Below, one piece after another: positions 25,987 to 35,772 of a stretch of DNA of 51,531 nucleotides. Below the pieces are notes generated by a model. It was not told the DNA's origin. It searched no databases and was given only the letters and a program-made list of their open reading frames with translations. Origin of the DNA: Planctomycetota bacterium (GTDB taxonomy: Bacteria > Planctomycetota > UBA1135 > GCA-002686595). The stretch spans positions 1 to 51,531 of the forward strand of contig JAPLOE010000124.1 in the NCBI GenBank assembly GCA_026692705.1, read 5' to 3'. The translations under genes and the position numbers were made by a program. Numbering within the stretch: position 1 is the first letter of the stretch; each line of letters starts with the position of its first letter.

Positions 25987-28900
25987 TCAGGACTTCGGGG
26001 CGAGCCGCGCGAGAGCGAGCTCCTTCGCCGAGCGCAGGTCGACCTTGCCCGTCCCGAGCACCGGCAGGGCCTCGACCAGCAGGAAGCTGTCGGCGCGCGG
26101 GATGAAGAGGTTCGGCAGCCCGGCCGCGGCGAGCGTGGCGAGCAACGGCTGGATCGACTCGAGCGGGGCCGTCGAGAGCACGGCCAGCCGCTCGCCCTTC
26201 GCCTCGTCGGGAATGGCCGTCACGAGGAATACCTGCGTCGTCGCGTTCGCGGCCTTGTGCAGCTCGTCCTCGACACGCCCGTGCGGCACCATCTCGCCGC
26301 CGATCTTCGAGAAGCGCGACAGGCGGTCGGTGATCTTGAGGAATCCGTCCTCGTCGACGAGCGCGATGTCGCCGGTCACGTACCAGCCGTCGCGCAGCGC
26401 CTTCTCCGTGAGGTCCGGCCGTCCGAGATAACCGCGCATCACGTTGGGGCCGCGCACGAGCAGCATGCCCGCCGTGCCCGGCGCGAGATCGACGCCCGTG
26501 TCCGGATCGACCACGCGGCACACCAGTCCCGGCAGCGGCTGGCCCACGAACCCGCGGCGCCAGCCCGGTTGATACAGGCCCGCACCGCGGAAATCGCGCT
26601 GGCTCATCGCGACGACCGGCGCACACTCCGTCGCGCCGTACCCCTCGAGCGGGCGGATGCCGAACTGGTCCTCGAAGGCCTGCGCGAGGCGGTCGGTGAG
26701 CTTCTCCGCGCCCGTGAGCACGAGGCTGAGCGAACCGAACTGGTGCGGCGGAATGCGGCGCAGGTAGATCGAGAGCAGCGTGGGCGTCGCGATCAGGAAG
26801 CTGATCGCGTGGCGCTCGACGAGGTCGCCGATCGCGCCGACATCGATCGGGCTGGGATGGAACACGGCGCCGAGCCCGGAGCGCGCGGGGAACCAGATCG
26901 TCGCGGTGAAGCCGAAGGAGTGGAAGAACGGCAGGATGCCGAGCACCTTGTCGCTTGGCCCCACGTGCACGACCTGCTCGAGTGCCGCGCAGTTCGAGGC
27001 GACGTTGGAATGCGCGAGCATCACGCCCTTCGGTTCGCCCGTGGAGCCGCTCGAGAAGATCACGGTGACGATGTCGTCGGGCTTGACCCGGCGTTCGGCG
27101 CCGCAGCAGCGCTCCAGCAGCCGCACGGGCGCGAGCCAGGCCAGCGCGAGCGACGAGAGGCGCTCGAAAGTGCCGATTTCACCGGCAATTTCGTCGATCC
27201 AGAGCGGTTCGACACCTTCGGGAAGCTCGAGCTTGGCCTTCTCGAGGAACAGCTTGCTCGTGACGACCGTCTTCAGGCCCGACTGGCGCGCGGCCGAGGT
27301 CATGCCGGCCGGCCCCGTCGTGTAGTTGAGGTTGACCGTCGTGCGTCCGGCGAAGGAAGCCGCGATGTTGACGAGCGCGCCCCCGACCGACGGCGGCAGC
27401 AGGATGCCGACGTGCGACTGGCCCGCCCAGCGGCGCTTCAGCGCGCGGCCGAGCGCGATCGAGCCCGCCAGTGCGCGGATGCGCGACACGCGCGGTCGCG
27501 ACGAGTCCGCGAACAGGAACTGGAACGGCCCGCGGCGCACGCGGCTCACGAACGAGCGGTGCAGCGGCTGCGACTGCGCGTAGCGCGCGTGCCAGGCGTC
27601 CTGCCAGAGCATCTGCACCGCGCGGCGCACGGTGTGGAGCGGCGTGTCGGCGGCGAGCGGCTCGCCGAAGGACACGCTGACCGAATAGGGCAGTTTCTGC
27701 GGCATTTTCCACACGAAACGCCCGCCCTCGAAGCTGAACACCGAGCCCCACACGCCCTCGAGGTACACGGGAACGATCTGCGCGTTGCGGCCGCGCGCGA
27801 TGCGCTCCATGCCGCGCCGGAACGGCATCATCATGCCGGTGCGCGTGATCTGGCCCTCGGGGAAAATGCACACGAGGTTGCCCTGGTCGAGGTACTCGCC
27901 GGCCGAGCGCAGCGCGCGCAGGATCATGCGCGGCCCGCCGCTCGACGAGATCGGGATCGCGTCGAGCCAGCGCAGCACGCGCCCGATGATCGGACGCTCG
28001 AAGAACGGCGCATCGACGAGGAAACGCACCTTGCGGTCCATGCTCGCGATCAGGAACAGGCCGTCGACGAACGAAACGTGGTTGGGGACGAGCAGGGCGC
28101 CACCTTCCTTCGGCACGCGCTCCGCGCCGCGCACGTCGAGGCGGTAGATCGTGTGCGTCGCGAGCACGAGGCCCAGGCGCAGCAGCGTCTGCGGCACGAG
28201 CCACGTCGCCCAGGCCGCGCCAGCGACGACGATCGCGGCGGAAACCACGAAAAGCCCGCGTGTATCGACGCCTTCGCGCGCCAGCAGCGCGCCGAGCAGT
28301 GTGCCCGCGAGCGACGAGGCATACACGACGAAGTTCGAGAGCGCGACGACGGCGCCGCAGCGCTCCGCCGGCGCGCGCCACTGCACGAGCGCATTGAGCG
28401 GCACGACGAGCAGGCCGCCCGCGATGCCGACCAGCGCCATCGCGAGGATCGTTCCGCGCGTGCCCGGCAGCACGATGCCGAACAGGACGAGCATCACCGC
28501 GAGCAGGATCGAGCCGAGCGGCAGCAGGCCGAGCTCGACGTTGCGACCCGACATGCGCCCGGCGAGCAACGCTCCCGCGCCGATGCCGATCGACAGCGCC
28601 GCGAGCGGGATGCCGACCCATTCCTCCGCGAGCGCGAGGTCGATTTTCGCGTACACCTGCAGGTTCTGCAGCAGCAGGCTCGCGACGCCCATGAACAGGC
28701 CGTTGCCGAGGATCGCGAGGCGCAGCACGCGGTCGGAGCGGATCGCGCCCGCGGCCGAGCTCACGATCTCGCCGACCGAACCGCCGGAACTGGCCGGCTG
28801 CACGTGCGGCACGCTCAGGCTCGCGATGAATCCGACCAGCGCGAGACCGGCGAGCACCGCCGCCGCGATCCACGGTGTCGCGCCCGCCAACGACAGCAGC

Positions 28901-29391
28901 AACGGCCCCGTCGCGGTGCCGCCGACGATGGCGACGAACGTCGCGAACTCGATCAGGCCGTTGGCGCGCGAGAGGCGCTCGTGCGGAACGATCTGCGGCA
29001 GGATCCCGTACTTCGCGGGCGAGAAGAGCGCGCTCTGCACGCCCATCGCGCCGACCACCACGAGCGCGGGCAGGCCACCGGTGGGATCGATCACGAGCGC
29101 CGCGACGGCCGCGAGCATCAGGACCAGCTCGAGCGCCTTCGTCGCGACGATCACCTTGTGTTTCGCGAAGCGGTCGGCCAGCGGGATCGACGGCAGGGCG
29201 CCGAGCGCGAGCGGCAGCAGGAAAGCGATTCCGACCGTGCCCGCGATCTTCTGCGCCGCTTCGGTCGCTCCCGCGCCCTCGAGGCCGCGCTGGGCGAGCA
29301 GGGTGACGACGATCTTCCACGCGTAGTCGTTGAACGACCCGAGGAACTGGGCGACGACGAGGCCTGAGAGCGGGCTCCGCTGGGACTGCAT
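25987..29391 (-). CDS. aas: Aas-type bifunctional acyl-ACP synthetase/2-acyl-glycerophosphoethanolamine acyltransferase fused to lysophospholipid transporter
   Basis: 1134 residues in three parts. Residues ~1-410 are an MFS permease of the LplT type (FLGSFNDYAWK at the start). Residues ~430-620 are a PlsC acyltransferase with the NHVSFVDG motif (NHX4D) and the FPEGQITRTG motif. Residues ~650-1134 are an AMP-forming acyl ligase with FSSGSTGEPKGVMLAH, a GYGATECAP segment and WYVTGDIALVDEDG. The predicted role is import of lysophospholipids and their re-acylation at the inner membrane with fatty acids activated on acyl carrier protein. In enterobacteria lplT and aas are adjacent; here they are fused, as in several other phyla. 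The ATG at 29391 was chosen because the helices begin there. Confidence 0.9.
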   Translation of the reverse strand: MQSQRSPLSGLVVAQFLGSFNDYAWKIVVTLLAQRGLEGAGATEAAQKIAGTVGIAFLLPLALGALPSIPLADRFAKHKVIVATKALELVLMLAAVAALVIDPTGGLPALVVVGAMGVQSALFSPAKYGILPQIVPHERLSRANGLIEFATFVAIVGGTATGPLLLSLAGATPWIAAAVLAGLALVGFIASLSVPHVQPASSGGSVGEIVSSAAGAIRSDRVLRLAILGNGLFMGVASLLLQNLQVYAKIDLALAEEWVGIPLAALSIGIGAGALLAGRMSGRNVELGLLPLGSILLAVMLVLFGIVLPGTRGTILAMALVGIAGGLLVVPLNALVQWRAPAERCGAVVALSNFVVYASSLAGTLLGALLAREGVDTRGLFVVSAAIVVAGAAWATWLVPQTLLRLGLVLATHTIYRLDVRGAERVPKEGGALLVPNHVSFVDGLFLIASMDRKVRFLVDAPFFERPIIGRVLRWLDAIPISSSGGPRMILRALRSAGEYLDQGNLVCIFPEGQITRTGMMMPFRRGMERIARGRNAQIVPVYLEGVWGSVFSFEGGRFVWKMPQKLPYSVSVSFGEPLAADTPLHTVRRAVQMLWQDAWHARYAQSQPLHRSFVSRVRRGPFQFLFADSSRPRVSRIRALAGSIALGRALKRRWAGQSHVGILLPPSVGGALVNIAASFAGRTTVNLNYTTGPAGMTSAARQSGLKTVVTSKLFLEKAKLELPEGVEPLWIDEIAGEIGTFERLSSLALAWLAPVRLLERCCGAERRVKPDDIVTVIFSSGSTGEPKGVMLAHSNVASNCAALEQVVHVGPSDKVLGILPFFHSFGFTATIWFPARSGLGAVFHPSPIDVGAIGDLVERHAISFLIATPTLLSIYLRRIPPHQFGSLSLVLTGAEKLTDRLAQAFEDQFGIRPLEGYGATECAPVVAMSQRDFRGAGLYQPGWRRGFVGQPLPGLVCRVVDPDTGVDLAPGTAGMLLVRGPNVMRGYLGRPDLTEKALRDGWYVTGDIALVDEDGFLKITDRLSRFSKIGGEMVPHGRVEDELHKAANATTQVFLVTAIPDEAKGERLAVLSTAPLESIQPLLATLAAAGLPNLFIPRADSFLLVEALPVLGTGKVDLRSAKELALARLAPKS

Positions 29392-29562
29392 GGCGCAGAG
29401 CAAGCCAGTTTCCGGCCCGCTCCGCAACGCAGCGCTCCTGATCGGATCGATTCGTTCGGCTGGTTCAGGGCCCCCGCGGCCGTTCCGGGCGTGTTCGAAG
29501 GCCCCGGAACCGGGCAACCGGCGCCCAACCGACGGCTAGGAGGAAGTAACCTGCACCCAAGG

Positions 29563-30696
29563 ATGTTCGCAGCCCTCACGAGCCTCACCCTGATCGCGAT
29601 CCTCGCGTTGCCCACGCGCGCGCAGGACCCGGCCGTGCCCGCGACTCCGGGGCAGGACGGCCGCACGGAGGCGGCGCCCGCGCGGCCGCTCGACGATGCG
29701 GCGTTGCGCGCGCTCTCCTTCGACCTGCTCGGCCGGCCGCCGCTCGAGGCCGAGCGCACGCAATGGCTCGGCCACTCGCGCGACTAGCTCGTCGACGCGT
29801 TGCTCGGCTCGCGCGAGGCCTGGACGCAGTGGGTGGAGGAGCAGCTCTACTACTTCCTCCTGATCGACAACTTCCGGCCGGAGAACGAGCGCGTCGACTC
29901 GCTGCCGGAGCTGCTCGCGGCCGGGCGCCTCGACGTTCGCAGCGCGATCCACCGCATCGCGCTCAGCCCGAGCTTCGACCAGCGCAACCCCGGCGCCGAC
30001 ACCTTCGTCACGGTCGTGATGGAGCAGCTGAACGGCATCCGCGTGCAGAAGAACGTGCGCGAGCTCGACGTCGGCAAGCAGATCTACGACGGGAAGCCGG
30101 GCACGTTCCTCGGCAAGAGCGGCGCGACGCAGTCGGACCTGCTGCGCATCGCGATCGAGGACCGCTCCTTCGCGCAGACGTTCCTCGCGCGCGAGTACAA
30201 GCGCGTCGTGCGCACCGAGCCCGACAAGACGCGGCTCGCCGAGGAAGTGCGGCGCTTCCAGCGCGAGCCGGGCGAGTTTCGCGCGATCTTCGCGGGCTGG
30301 TTCGCGTCGGCGGAGTGGGAGGCTCGCGTGGGCACGCGCGTGACGGCGCCCAACCGCCTGTGGATCCAAGCGCTGTACGTCGACCTGCTCGGCCGCCCGC
30401 CGCAACCCGACGAGGCGCGCCGGCTGCGCACGGCGCTCGATGGCCTCTCGGACACCGGACCGCTGCGTTCGGTGCTCGCGCGCGTGCTGATCGACTCCGG
30501 CGCCGTGAAAGTGCCGGAAAAGGCCACGATTTCCGACCCGACGGCATGGATCTCGGGGCTCTTCCGGCGCCTGTTCGGCCGCGAGGCGAGCCCCGACGAG
30601 CTGCGGGAGTTCGTCACGGCCTTCCACGATCCCGCCTGCCGCCCGCAGACCGTGCTCTACGCGCTCGTCACGCACCCCGAATACCAGACCTACTGA
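29563..30696 (+). pseudogene. DUF1549-like secreted protein interrupted by in-frame TAG
   Basis: A reading frame from ATG 29563 (AGGAGG about 20 bases upstream) has a signal peptide ending in TRAQ and stays in frame to a stop at 30694, but a TAG at 29785-29787 splits it. The split reads HSRD-stop-LVDALLGSREAW, and a GAG-to-TAG change would restore the usual DELVDALL pattern. The protein has three repeats of an LLGRPPxxxE-like motif (near residues 50, 280 and 340), reminiscent of DUF1549/DUF4214 helical repeats. Its role is unknown. In planctomycetes DUF1549-type genes are paired with an alkaline-phosphatase-fold gene, which is the case here. A TTG at 29800 might permit reinitiation, without the signal peptide. 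Confidence 0.6.
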
Positions 30697-30717
30697 GCCC
30701 CAGCCGAAGGAACCTCG

Positions 30718-31860
30718 ATGCACCCGCTCCTGCACGACCGCCGCCAGTTCATGGTCGGGGCTTCACTCGCCGCGCTCGCGCTGCCGGCGGCGGCGCGTGC
30801 GTCGCTGACGCAGTCGAGCGCGCACAAGACGCGCCACGTCGTGCTCGTCGCGTTCGCCGGCGGCGTGCGTTCGCGCGAGACCTTCGGCTCGCCGGGCAAC
30901 GTGCCGACGCTGGAGGCGATGGCGAAGGAAGGCGTGCTCTACAAGCGCGTGAAGTCGTCGAACCTCGGGCACTTCGGTGCGGCGCTCTCGATCTTCACGG
31001 GCATCAGCGAGGCGCGGGGCATCCGCGAGAACGCGCGCGGCACCGACCCGACGCTGTTCGAGTACGTGCGCAAGGACCTCGGGCTCGCCGCGAGCGACGT
31101 GTGGATCAGCACGTCCGGTGGCGCGCAGCAGACCAACTACAGCTACGGGCTGCACCCCGACTACGGTGCGCGCTACGGCGCGAACACGGTTGACGGCGAT
31201 GGCCTGTTCAATGCGGAATTCAAGTCGATCCTCGAGGCGTGGGGGCGGCCGAAGGCGCTGCCGCCGAGGGAAGCGGAGCTGTACGCGCGGCTGCGCGGCG
31301 CGATCGGCAACACGCCCGGTGGCGCGCTCAACAATCCGGAGAGCTCGGCGCGCATCGAGCAGTACATCCTGCAGGAATTGACGAGCGGAACGGCCGACAT
31401 CCGCGGCGCGAACGCGGCGGACGCCAAGGCGATCCGTGTCGCGCGCAACTTGCTCCTCCTGTTCAAGCCCAAGCTCGTCGGCATCGTGCTGCAGCAGGCG
31501 GACGCGGCCCACGGCTCGTTCAACGGCTACGTCGAGATCATCCGGCGCAACGACGAGGCGCTCGGCGACCTGTGGCGCGCCGTGCAGGCGGATCCCGAGC
31601 TGCGCGACTCGACCACGATCGTCGTGCTGCCGGAGTTCGGGCGCGACGCGGACCTCAACTCGCGGCGCGGGCTCGACCACGGCGACGGCTCGAACGATCT
31701 CGAGTACGTGACCGCGACCTGCTGGGGCCCGGATTTCGCGCGCAACCGCATCGTCGAGGACGACGTGCAGGCGATCGACGTGTGCCCGACGGTGTGCGAG
31801 CTGCTCGGAGCGAGCGCGGCGAAGGCACGCGGCAAGAAACTCCCCAGGTTGTTCGCGTAA
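30718..31860 (+). CDS. Tat-exported alkaline-phosphatase-fold protein (DUF1501-like)
   Basis: 380 residues with a twin-arginine signal, DRRQFMVGASLAALALPAAA, so it is exported folded. After the signal, HVVLVAFAGGVRS occupies the place of the first strand and metal loop. The C-terminal part has TIVVLPEFGRDAD and GLDHGDGSNDLE, which match the late metal-binding segments of phosphatase/DUF1501 proteins (aspartate and histidine). The catalytic serine or threonine is not evident, so it may be non-enzymatic. An AGGAA site precedes the ATG. It lies 21 bases after the DUF1549-like gene and 12 before the decahaem gene, suggesting one operon. Confidence 0.65.
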   Translation: MHPLLHDRRQFMVGASLAALALPAAARASLTQSSAHKTRHVVLVAFAGGVRSRETFGSPGNVPTLEAMAKEGVLYKRVKSSNLGHFGAALSIFTGISEARGIRENARGTDPTLFEYVRKDLGLAASDVWISTSGGAQQTNYSYGLHPDYGARYGANTVDGDGLFNAEFKSILEAWGRPKALPPREAELYARLRGAIGNTPGGALNNPESSARIEQYILQELTSGTADIRGANAADAKAIRVARNLLLLFKPKLVGIVLQQADAAHGSFNGYVEIIRRNDEALGDLWRAVQADPELRDSTTIVVLPEFGRDADLNSRRGLDHGDGSNDLEYVTATCWGPDFARNRIVEDDVQAIDVCPTVCELLGASAAKARGKKLPRLFA

Positions 31861-31872
31861 CGAGGTCGCGGA

Positions 31873-34800
31873 GTGGCTCGCCAGCGTTCGCGCGGCCTCG
31901 CCGCGCTCTTCGAGGGTGTCGCGTGGACGCTGGGAATCGCGTTCGTGGCGCTGCTCGGCCTGACGGCGAGCGACGCGGGCGCCTCGGCGCCGACGCGCGG
32001 CGCGGAGGGCTGCGTCGCGTGCCATGCGGGCATCGAGGCGATGCACCCCGAGGCCGCGCTCTCGTGCACCGACTGCCACGGCGGCGACGGTGCCGCGAAA
32101 ACGAAGGCCGAGGCGCACCCGCAGCGCACGCGCACTGAAGCGGGAGACGAGCGTGTCGCGGGGACGACCGAGGACCTCACGTGGCGGCGCTTCGAGAACC
32201 CGATGGACCTGCGCGTCGCCGCGACGACCTGCGGCGGTTGCCACGAGCGCGAGGTCGCGCGTGTGCGCACGAGCTTGCACGCGACGACGGCGGGGCATCT
32301 GTCCGACGGCTACTACGAGGCCGGGCTCGTGCCGAAAAAGGGCTCCCAGTACGGGGTTTTCGCGGTTCCGGCGGGTCAGGCCGAGCCGGGGGACGTCACG
32401 CAGCTCTACCAGGTGCCGCCGTTCCGCGAGAGCGGCGCGAAGGACTCGCTCTCCACGCACTACGCCGACCTCGCGCGCAAGGAGTGCATGCAGTGCCACC
32501 TGTGGTCGGAGGGCCGTGCGGTGGAGGGCCGCGTCGGCTTCGACGGCGACTACCGCGGCGAAGGCTGCGCAGCGTGCCACGTGCCGTACGCGCTCGATGG
32601 CCTGAGCGAGAGCGCCGATCGCACCGCGCGCCGCGCCGAGCCGGGGCATCCGCGCATGCACTCGATGACGCGCGCGCCGACGACCGACACGTGCACGAGC
32701 TGCCACTACGGCGACGCGTCGATCGGCCTGAATTTCCGCGGCCTTTCGCAGCTTCCGCCCGGCGCTCCCGGTGGCCCGCAGATCCCGGGCACGACCGACG
32801 TGCTGCGCAACCGCCAGTTCTACCTCGACGATCCGGCGATCGTGCCGCCCGACGTGCACCACGAGCGCGGCATGCACTGCATCGATTGCCACACGGTGAA
32901 CGACGTGATGGGGGACGGGCATCTCTACGGCGCGATGGAGTTCGCGGTCGAGATCTCGTGCAGCGACTGCCACGGCACGTTCACGAAGCCCGCGACGCTG
33001 CGCACGGAACGCGGAACGCCGCTCTCGCACCTGCGGCGCAAGGGCAGCGAGGTCGTGCTCACCAGCAAGGTCGATGGCAAGGAACACGTCGTGCCACAGG
33101 TCGTGCACGTGCTCGACCGCAAGCGGCCGGAGTACAACGAGCGCGCGGCGAAGGCGATGACGCCCGACCACGGCGAGCTCGAGTGTTACCTGTGCCATTC
33201 GGGCTGGAATCCCAACTTCATGGGCTTCCACTTCGATCGCAACGAGTCGCTGACGCAGCTCGACCTGTTGAGCGGGCAACGCACGAAGGGGCGCGTGACG
33301 ACGCAGGAGAAGGTCTTCGCGACGTGGAAGAGCTTCTATGCGGGCCGGAACGAGTCGGGCCGTTTTGCGCCGTATTTGACGGGTTTTTCGACGATGGGCA
33401 CGGTGCGCGACGAGGAAGGGCGCGTGGTGCTCGATCAGGTGCTGCCGGTGACGGCGGCGGGGCTCTCGGGGCTGACGCAGGTGCACCACCAGATGCACAC
33501 GGTGCGGCCGACAGCGCGCGCGTGCGTCGAATGCCACCGCAGCTCGGCGACGTGGGGCATGGGCTCGACGAACTTCAGGCTCGGGCGCCAGCTCGCGTTC
33601 GTCGGCGACCGCCGCGGCGTCGAGGTGCTCGCGATCGACCGCGCGCAACTTTCGGCCTCGGTGCCGCTCGCGAAGTTCGTGCTGCCCGACATCGTCGACC
33701 TCGTGCTCGAGTGCGACCCGCTGCAGGCGCGCGCGCGGCGGCTGTACGTGGCGGAGGGCTTCCGCGGCGTGCACGTGCTCGACGTGTCGAACCCGATCGA
33801 ACCCAAGCGCCTGCAGTTCCTCGCGACGGTGCAGCCGAGCGGGCTCGCGCTCGCGGGAGAGCACCTGTACGTCGCCGATGGAGCGGGTGGCCTGCGCGTG
33901 ATGAAGTGCGCGGCTGACGGGCGCATCACGCAGGTGGCGCACGTGCCGACGTTCGACGCACGCGACGTCACGGTGCAGTGGCCGTTCGCCTACGTCGCGG
34001 ACGGGCCGGGAGGCGTGCTCGTCGTCGACATCCGCAAGCCGGCGGAGCCGCGCCTGGTCGGTGGCACGCGCGTGAGCTCCGACGAGGGCGCGCGCGATGC
34101 GGCGACGACGGTGACGCTGCTGTTCCAGAACTCGCGGCCGCTCGCGCCCGAAGGCGTGATCGCGGACCGGCGCAGTCCGGCGCGAGCGTTGCTGTGCGTG
34201 CTCGACGAGCGCGAGGGGCTCGTGTTGCTCGACGCGAACGAACCGACGGCGCTAGCGAAGCTGTGGCCGCCGACGGACGAGCGCAGCCGTGCGGTGCGGC
34301 GCAACGGCACGTTCCGCGGGCTCGTCGTGCGCAGCCACGTCGACCTCGCCGAGCAGCAGGGTGGCTCGAAGACGCGCGAGGGGGATTTCGCGTACGTGCT
34401 GGTCGAGGGTGAGGGCGGCAACGGGCCGACGTCGCGCGTGCAGATTCTCGAGATCACCGAGCCGCGCCGCGTGAAGAACATTGCGCAGCTCGAGTCGGGC
34501 GACGCGACGGAGATGCTTGCCGCAGGTGCGTTTTACAACGCGCCGTTCCTGCAGCCCGTGCTGTTCGCGCCGGGCAGCGACGGAGTTGTGCTCACCGACG
34601 TCGGCATCTCGGGCGAGCCGCGCCAGCTGGGTTCGATCGTCGGCCTCAAGGAGAGTTACGTCGTCGCGTTCGAGGAGTTCCCGCTCGACCGCATGCTCGA
34701 CGAGGCCGGCCGTCCGCTGAAGGACACGAGCCACGCGAACTCGCGCTGGCTCACGCTGGCGGAGATCGACCGGCTGCTGCTCGTGCCCGGCAGCGTGCTC

Positions 34801-35364
34801 GGCACGCTCGAGGGCGCGGCCCGCACGGAAGCGCCCGGCGCCGGCGCGCGCCAGCACTTTGCGGCCTGCGACGCGGATCGTTCGGGCGTGCTCGACGGTG
34901 CGGAGCTCGAGCGCGCGGGCGCGACGCTCGACGCCGATCGCGACGGGCGCATCGTGATGGCCGAGCTCGCGCCGCTGGCGGGGCTCGTGCTCGAGGTGCG
35001 TTCCGACGCGGAGCCCGAGCAGGGCCCGCAGTTCCTCGAGACGCGCGTCGATCGCGACGGCGACCTCGCGCGGCTCTTCGACGGCGTGGCGCCGCTGGAG
35101 TTCGATGCCGACGGCAACCGTCGCCTCGACAAGCCTGAGCTGTCGCGCGCGAGGGAGCCGGTCGTGCTCATCGGCGCCAGGGCGAAAGTCCGCGTGCCGA
35201 AGTACAACGAGAACCTCGTCTTTTTCTTCTACTCGCTGCTGGCCTTTGGCCTGACCGTCGTGGCGATGCTCCTGCTGGCCTCGATATATAACAAGCCCAT
35301 GCAGGGCTCATCCGTCCGGACTTCGCGCGTCAGGGCGAGTGGCCTTCGCGACGCGCCTACGTAG
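31873..35364 (+). CDS. Decahaem cytochrome with LVIVD repeats, EF-hand-like loops and C-terminal membrane helix
   Basis: 1163 residues from a GTG. A signal/anchor helix near the N-terminus (ALLGLTASDAG) is followed by ten CXXCH motifs between residues ~50 and ~560 (CVACH, CTDCH, CGGCH, CMQCH, CAACH, CTSCH, CIDCH, CSDCH, CYLCH, CVECH). Residues ~600-930 hold LVIVD-type beta-propeller repeats such as GVHVLDVSNPIEPK and GVLVVDIRKPAEPR. Residues ~990-1100 have calcium-loop-like segments (DADRSGVLDGAE, DADRDGRIVMAE, DADGNRRLDKPE). A membrane helix spans ~1115-1140. The last residues, after KPMQ, are out of pattern. The conserved continuation lies in another frame (see the adjacent entry), so the 3' end is probably frameshifted. 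Likely role: periplasmic or surface electron transfer. Confidence 0.8.
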   Translation: MARQRSRGLAALFEGVAWTLGIAFVALLGLTASDAGASAPTRGAEGCVACHAGIEAMHPEAALSCTDCHGGDGAAKTKAEAHPQRTRTEAGDERVAGTTEDLTWRRFENPMDLRVAATTCGGCHEREVARVRTSLHATTAGHLSDGYYEAGLVPKKGSQYGVFAVPAGQAEPGDVTQLYQVPPFRESGAKDSLSTHYADLARKECMQCHLWSEGRAVEGRVGFDGDYRGEGCAACHVPYALDGLSESADRTARRAEPGHPRMHSMTRAPTTDTCTSCHYGDASIGLNFRGLSQLPPGAPGGPQIPGTTDVLRNRQFYLDDPAIVPPDVHHERGMHCIDCHTVNDVMGDGHLYGAMEFAVEISCSDCHGTFTKPATLRTERGTPLSHLRRKGSEVVLTSKVDGKEHVVPQVVHVLDRKRPEYNERAAKAMTPDHGELECYLCHSGWNPNFMGFHFDRNESLTQLDLLSGQRTKGRVTTQEKVFATWKSFYAGRNESGRFAPYLTGFSTMGTVRDEEGRVVLDQVLPVTAAGLSGLTQVHHQMHTVRPTARACVECHRSSATWGMGSTNFRLGRQLAFVGDRRGVEVLAIDRAQLSASVPLAKFVLPDIVDLVLECDPLQARARRLYVAEGFRGVHVLDVSNPIEPKRLQFLATVQPSGLALAGEHLYVADGAGGLRVMKCAADGRITQVAHVPTFDARDVTVQWPFAYVADGPGGVLVVDIRKPAEPRLVGGTRVSSDEGARDAATTVTLLFQNSRPLAPEGVIADRRSPARALLCVLDEREGLVLLDANEPTALAKLWPPTDERSRAVRRNGTFRGLVVRSHVDLAEQQGGSKTREGDFAYVLVEGEGGNGPTSRVQILEITEPRRVKNIAQLESGDATEMLAAGAFYNAPFLQPVLFAPGSDGVVLTDVGISGEPRQLGSIVGLKESYVVAFEEFPLDRMLDEAGRPLKDTSHANSRWLTLAEIDRLLLVPGSVLGTLEGAARTEAPGAGARQHFAACDADRSGVLDGAELERAGATLDADRDGRIVMAELAPLAGLVLEVRSDAEPEQGPQFLETRVDRDGDLARLFDGVAPLEFDADGNRRLDKPELSRAREPVVLIGARAKVRVPKYNENLVFFFYSLLAFGLTVVAMLLLASIYNKPMQGSSVRTSRVRASGLRDAPT

Positions 35365-35663
35365 CGCAACTTTCGCCGCGTGCGAGCGCCGAGCAGCTGC
35401 TCGCGACCTTCGACGCCGACAAGGACCTGCTCCTGACCGCGCGGGAGCTCAAGAAGCGCCCCGACCTGTTCCTCGAGCTCGACGTCAACCGCGACGGCAG
35501 TGTCGATGCCACCGAGCTCGCGCAACGCATCCGCACCGTCGATGGTCAGGGTGTCGACGGCGTGCCGGACACGTTCCTCGATCGCTGGGATCTCGATGGC
35601 AACGGCAAGGTCGATCCCGTCGAGCTCCCCGCGGCCGCGAAGCGCGCGCTCGGGCTTCCATAG
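35292..35663 (+). pseudogene. EF-hand tail separated by frameshift from the decahaem gene
   Basis: In the reading frame other than that of the decahaem gene, bases 35292-35663 are open for 123 codons with no ATG or GTG near the start. They encode canonical EF-hand loops: DADKDLLLTARE, DVNRDGSVDATE and DLDGNGKVDPVE. They continue the calcium-loop region and directly follow its membrane helix. A one-base insertion or deletion near 35290-35300 would fuse them into a protein of about 1265 residues. Whether this is a real mutation or a read error cannot be told from sequence. Confidence 0.6.
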
Positions 35664-35717
35664 TCGCTCCGCGGCTCGGCTCGCTGCGCAGCGCAGGCTG
35701 TTCCTCGCGAAACGAAA

Positions 35718-35753
35718 GCGCCCCGCGCACTCGTCGCCGAGAGCGCGGGGCGC
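35718..35753. terminator. Strong bidirectional hairpin
   Basis: A perfect 11-base stem, GCGCCCCGCGC / GCGCGGGGCGC, with a 14-base loop lies between the EF-hand frame (ends 35663) and the convergent minus-strand gene (ends 35773). An A-rich stretch precedes it, giving T residues for the minus-strand transcript. Confidence 0.75.
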
Positions 35754-35772
35754 GAAGGAAGCGCGCGCGTCG

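Noticed and set aside
30763-33942. Very long minus-strand open frame of ~1059 codons opposite the cytochrome genes
   Set aside because: It is rich in Arg/His/Ala with no domain pattern, and it lies opposite clear CXXCH-containing coding sequence. Such frames arise in high-GC DNA.
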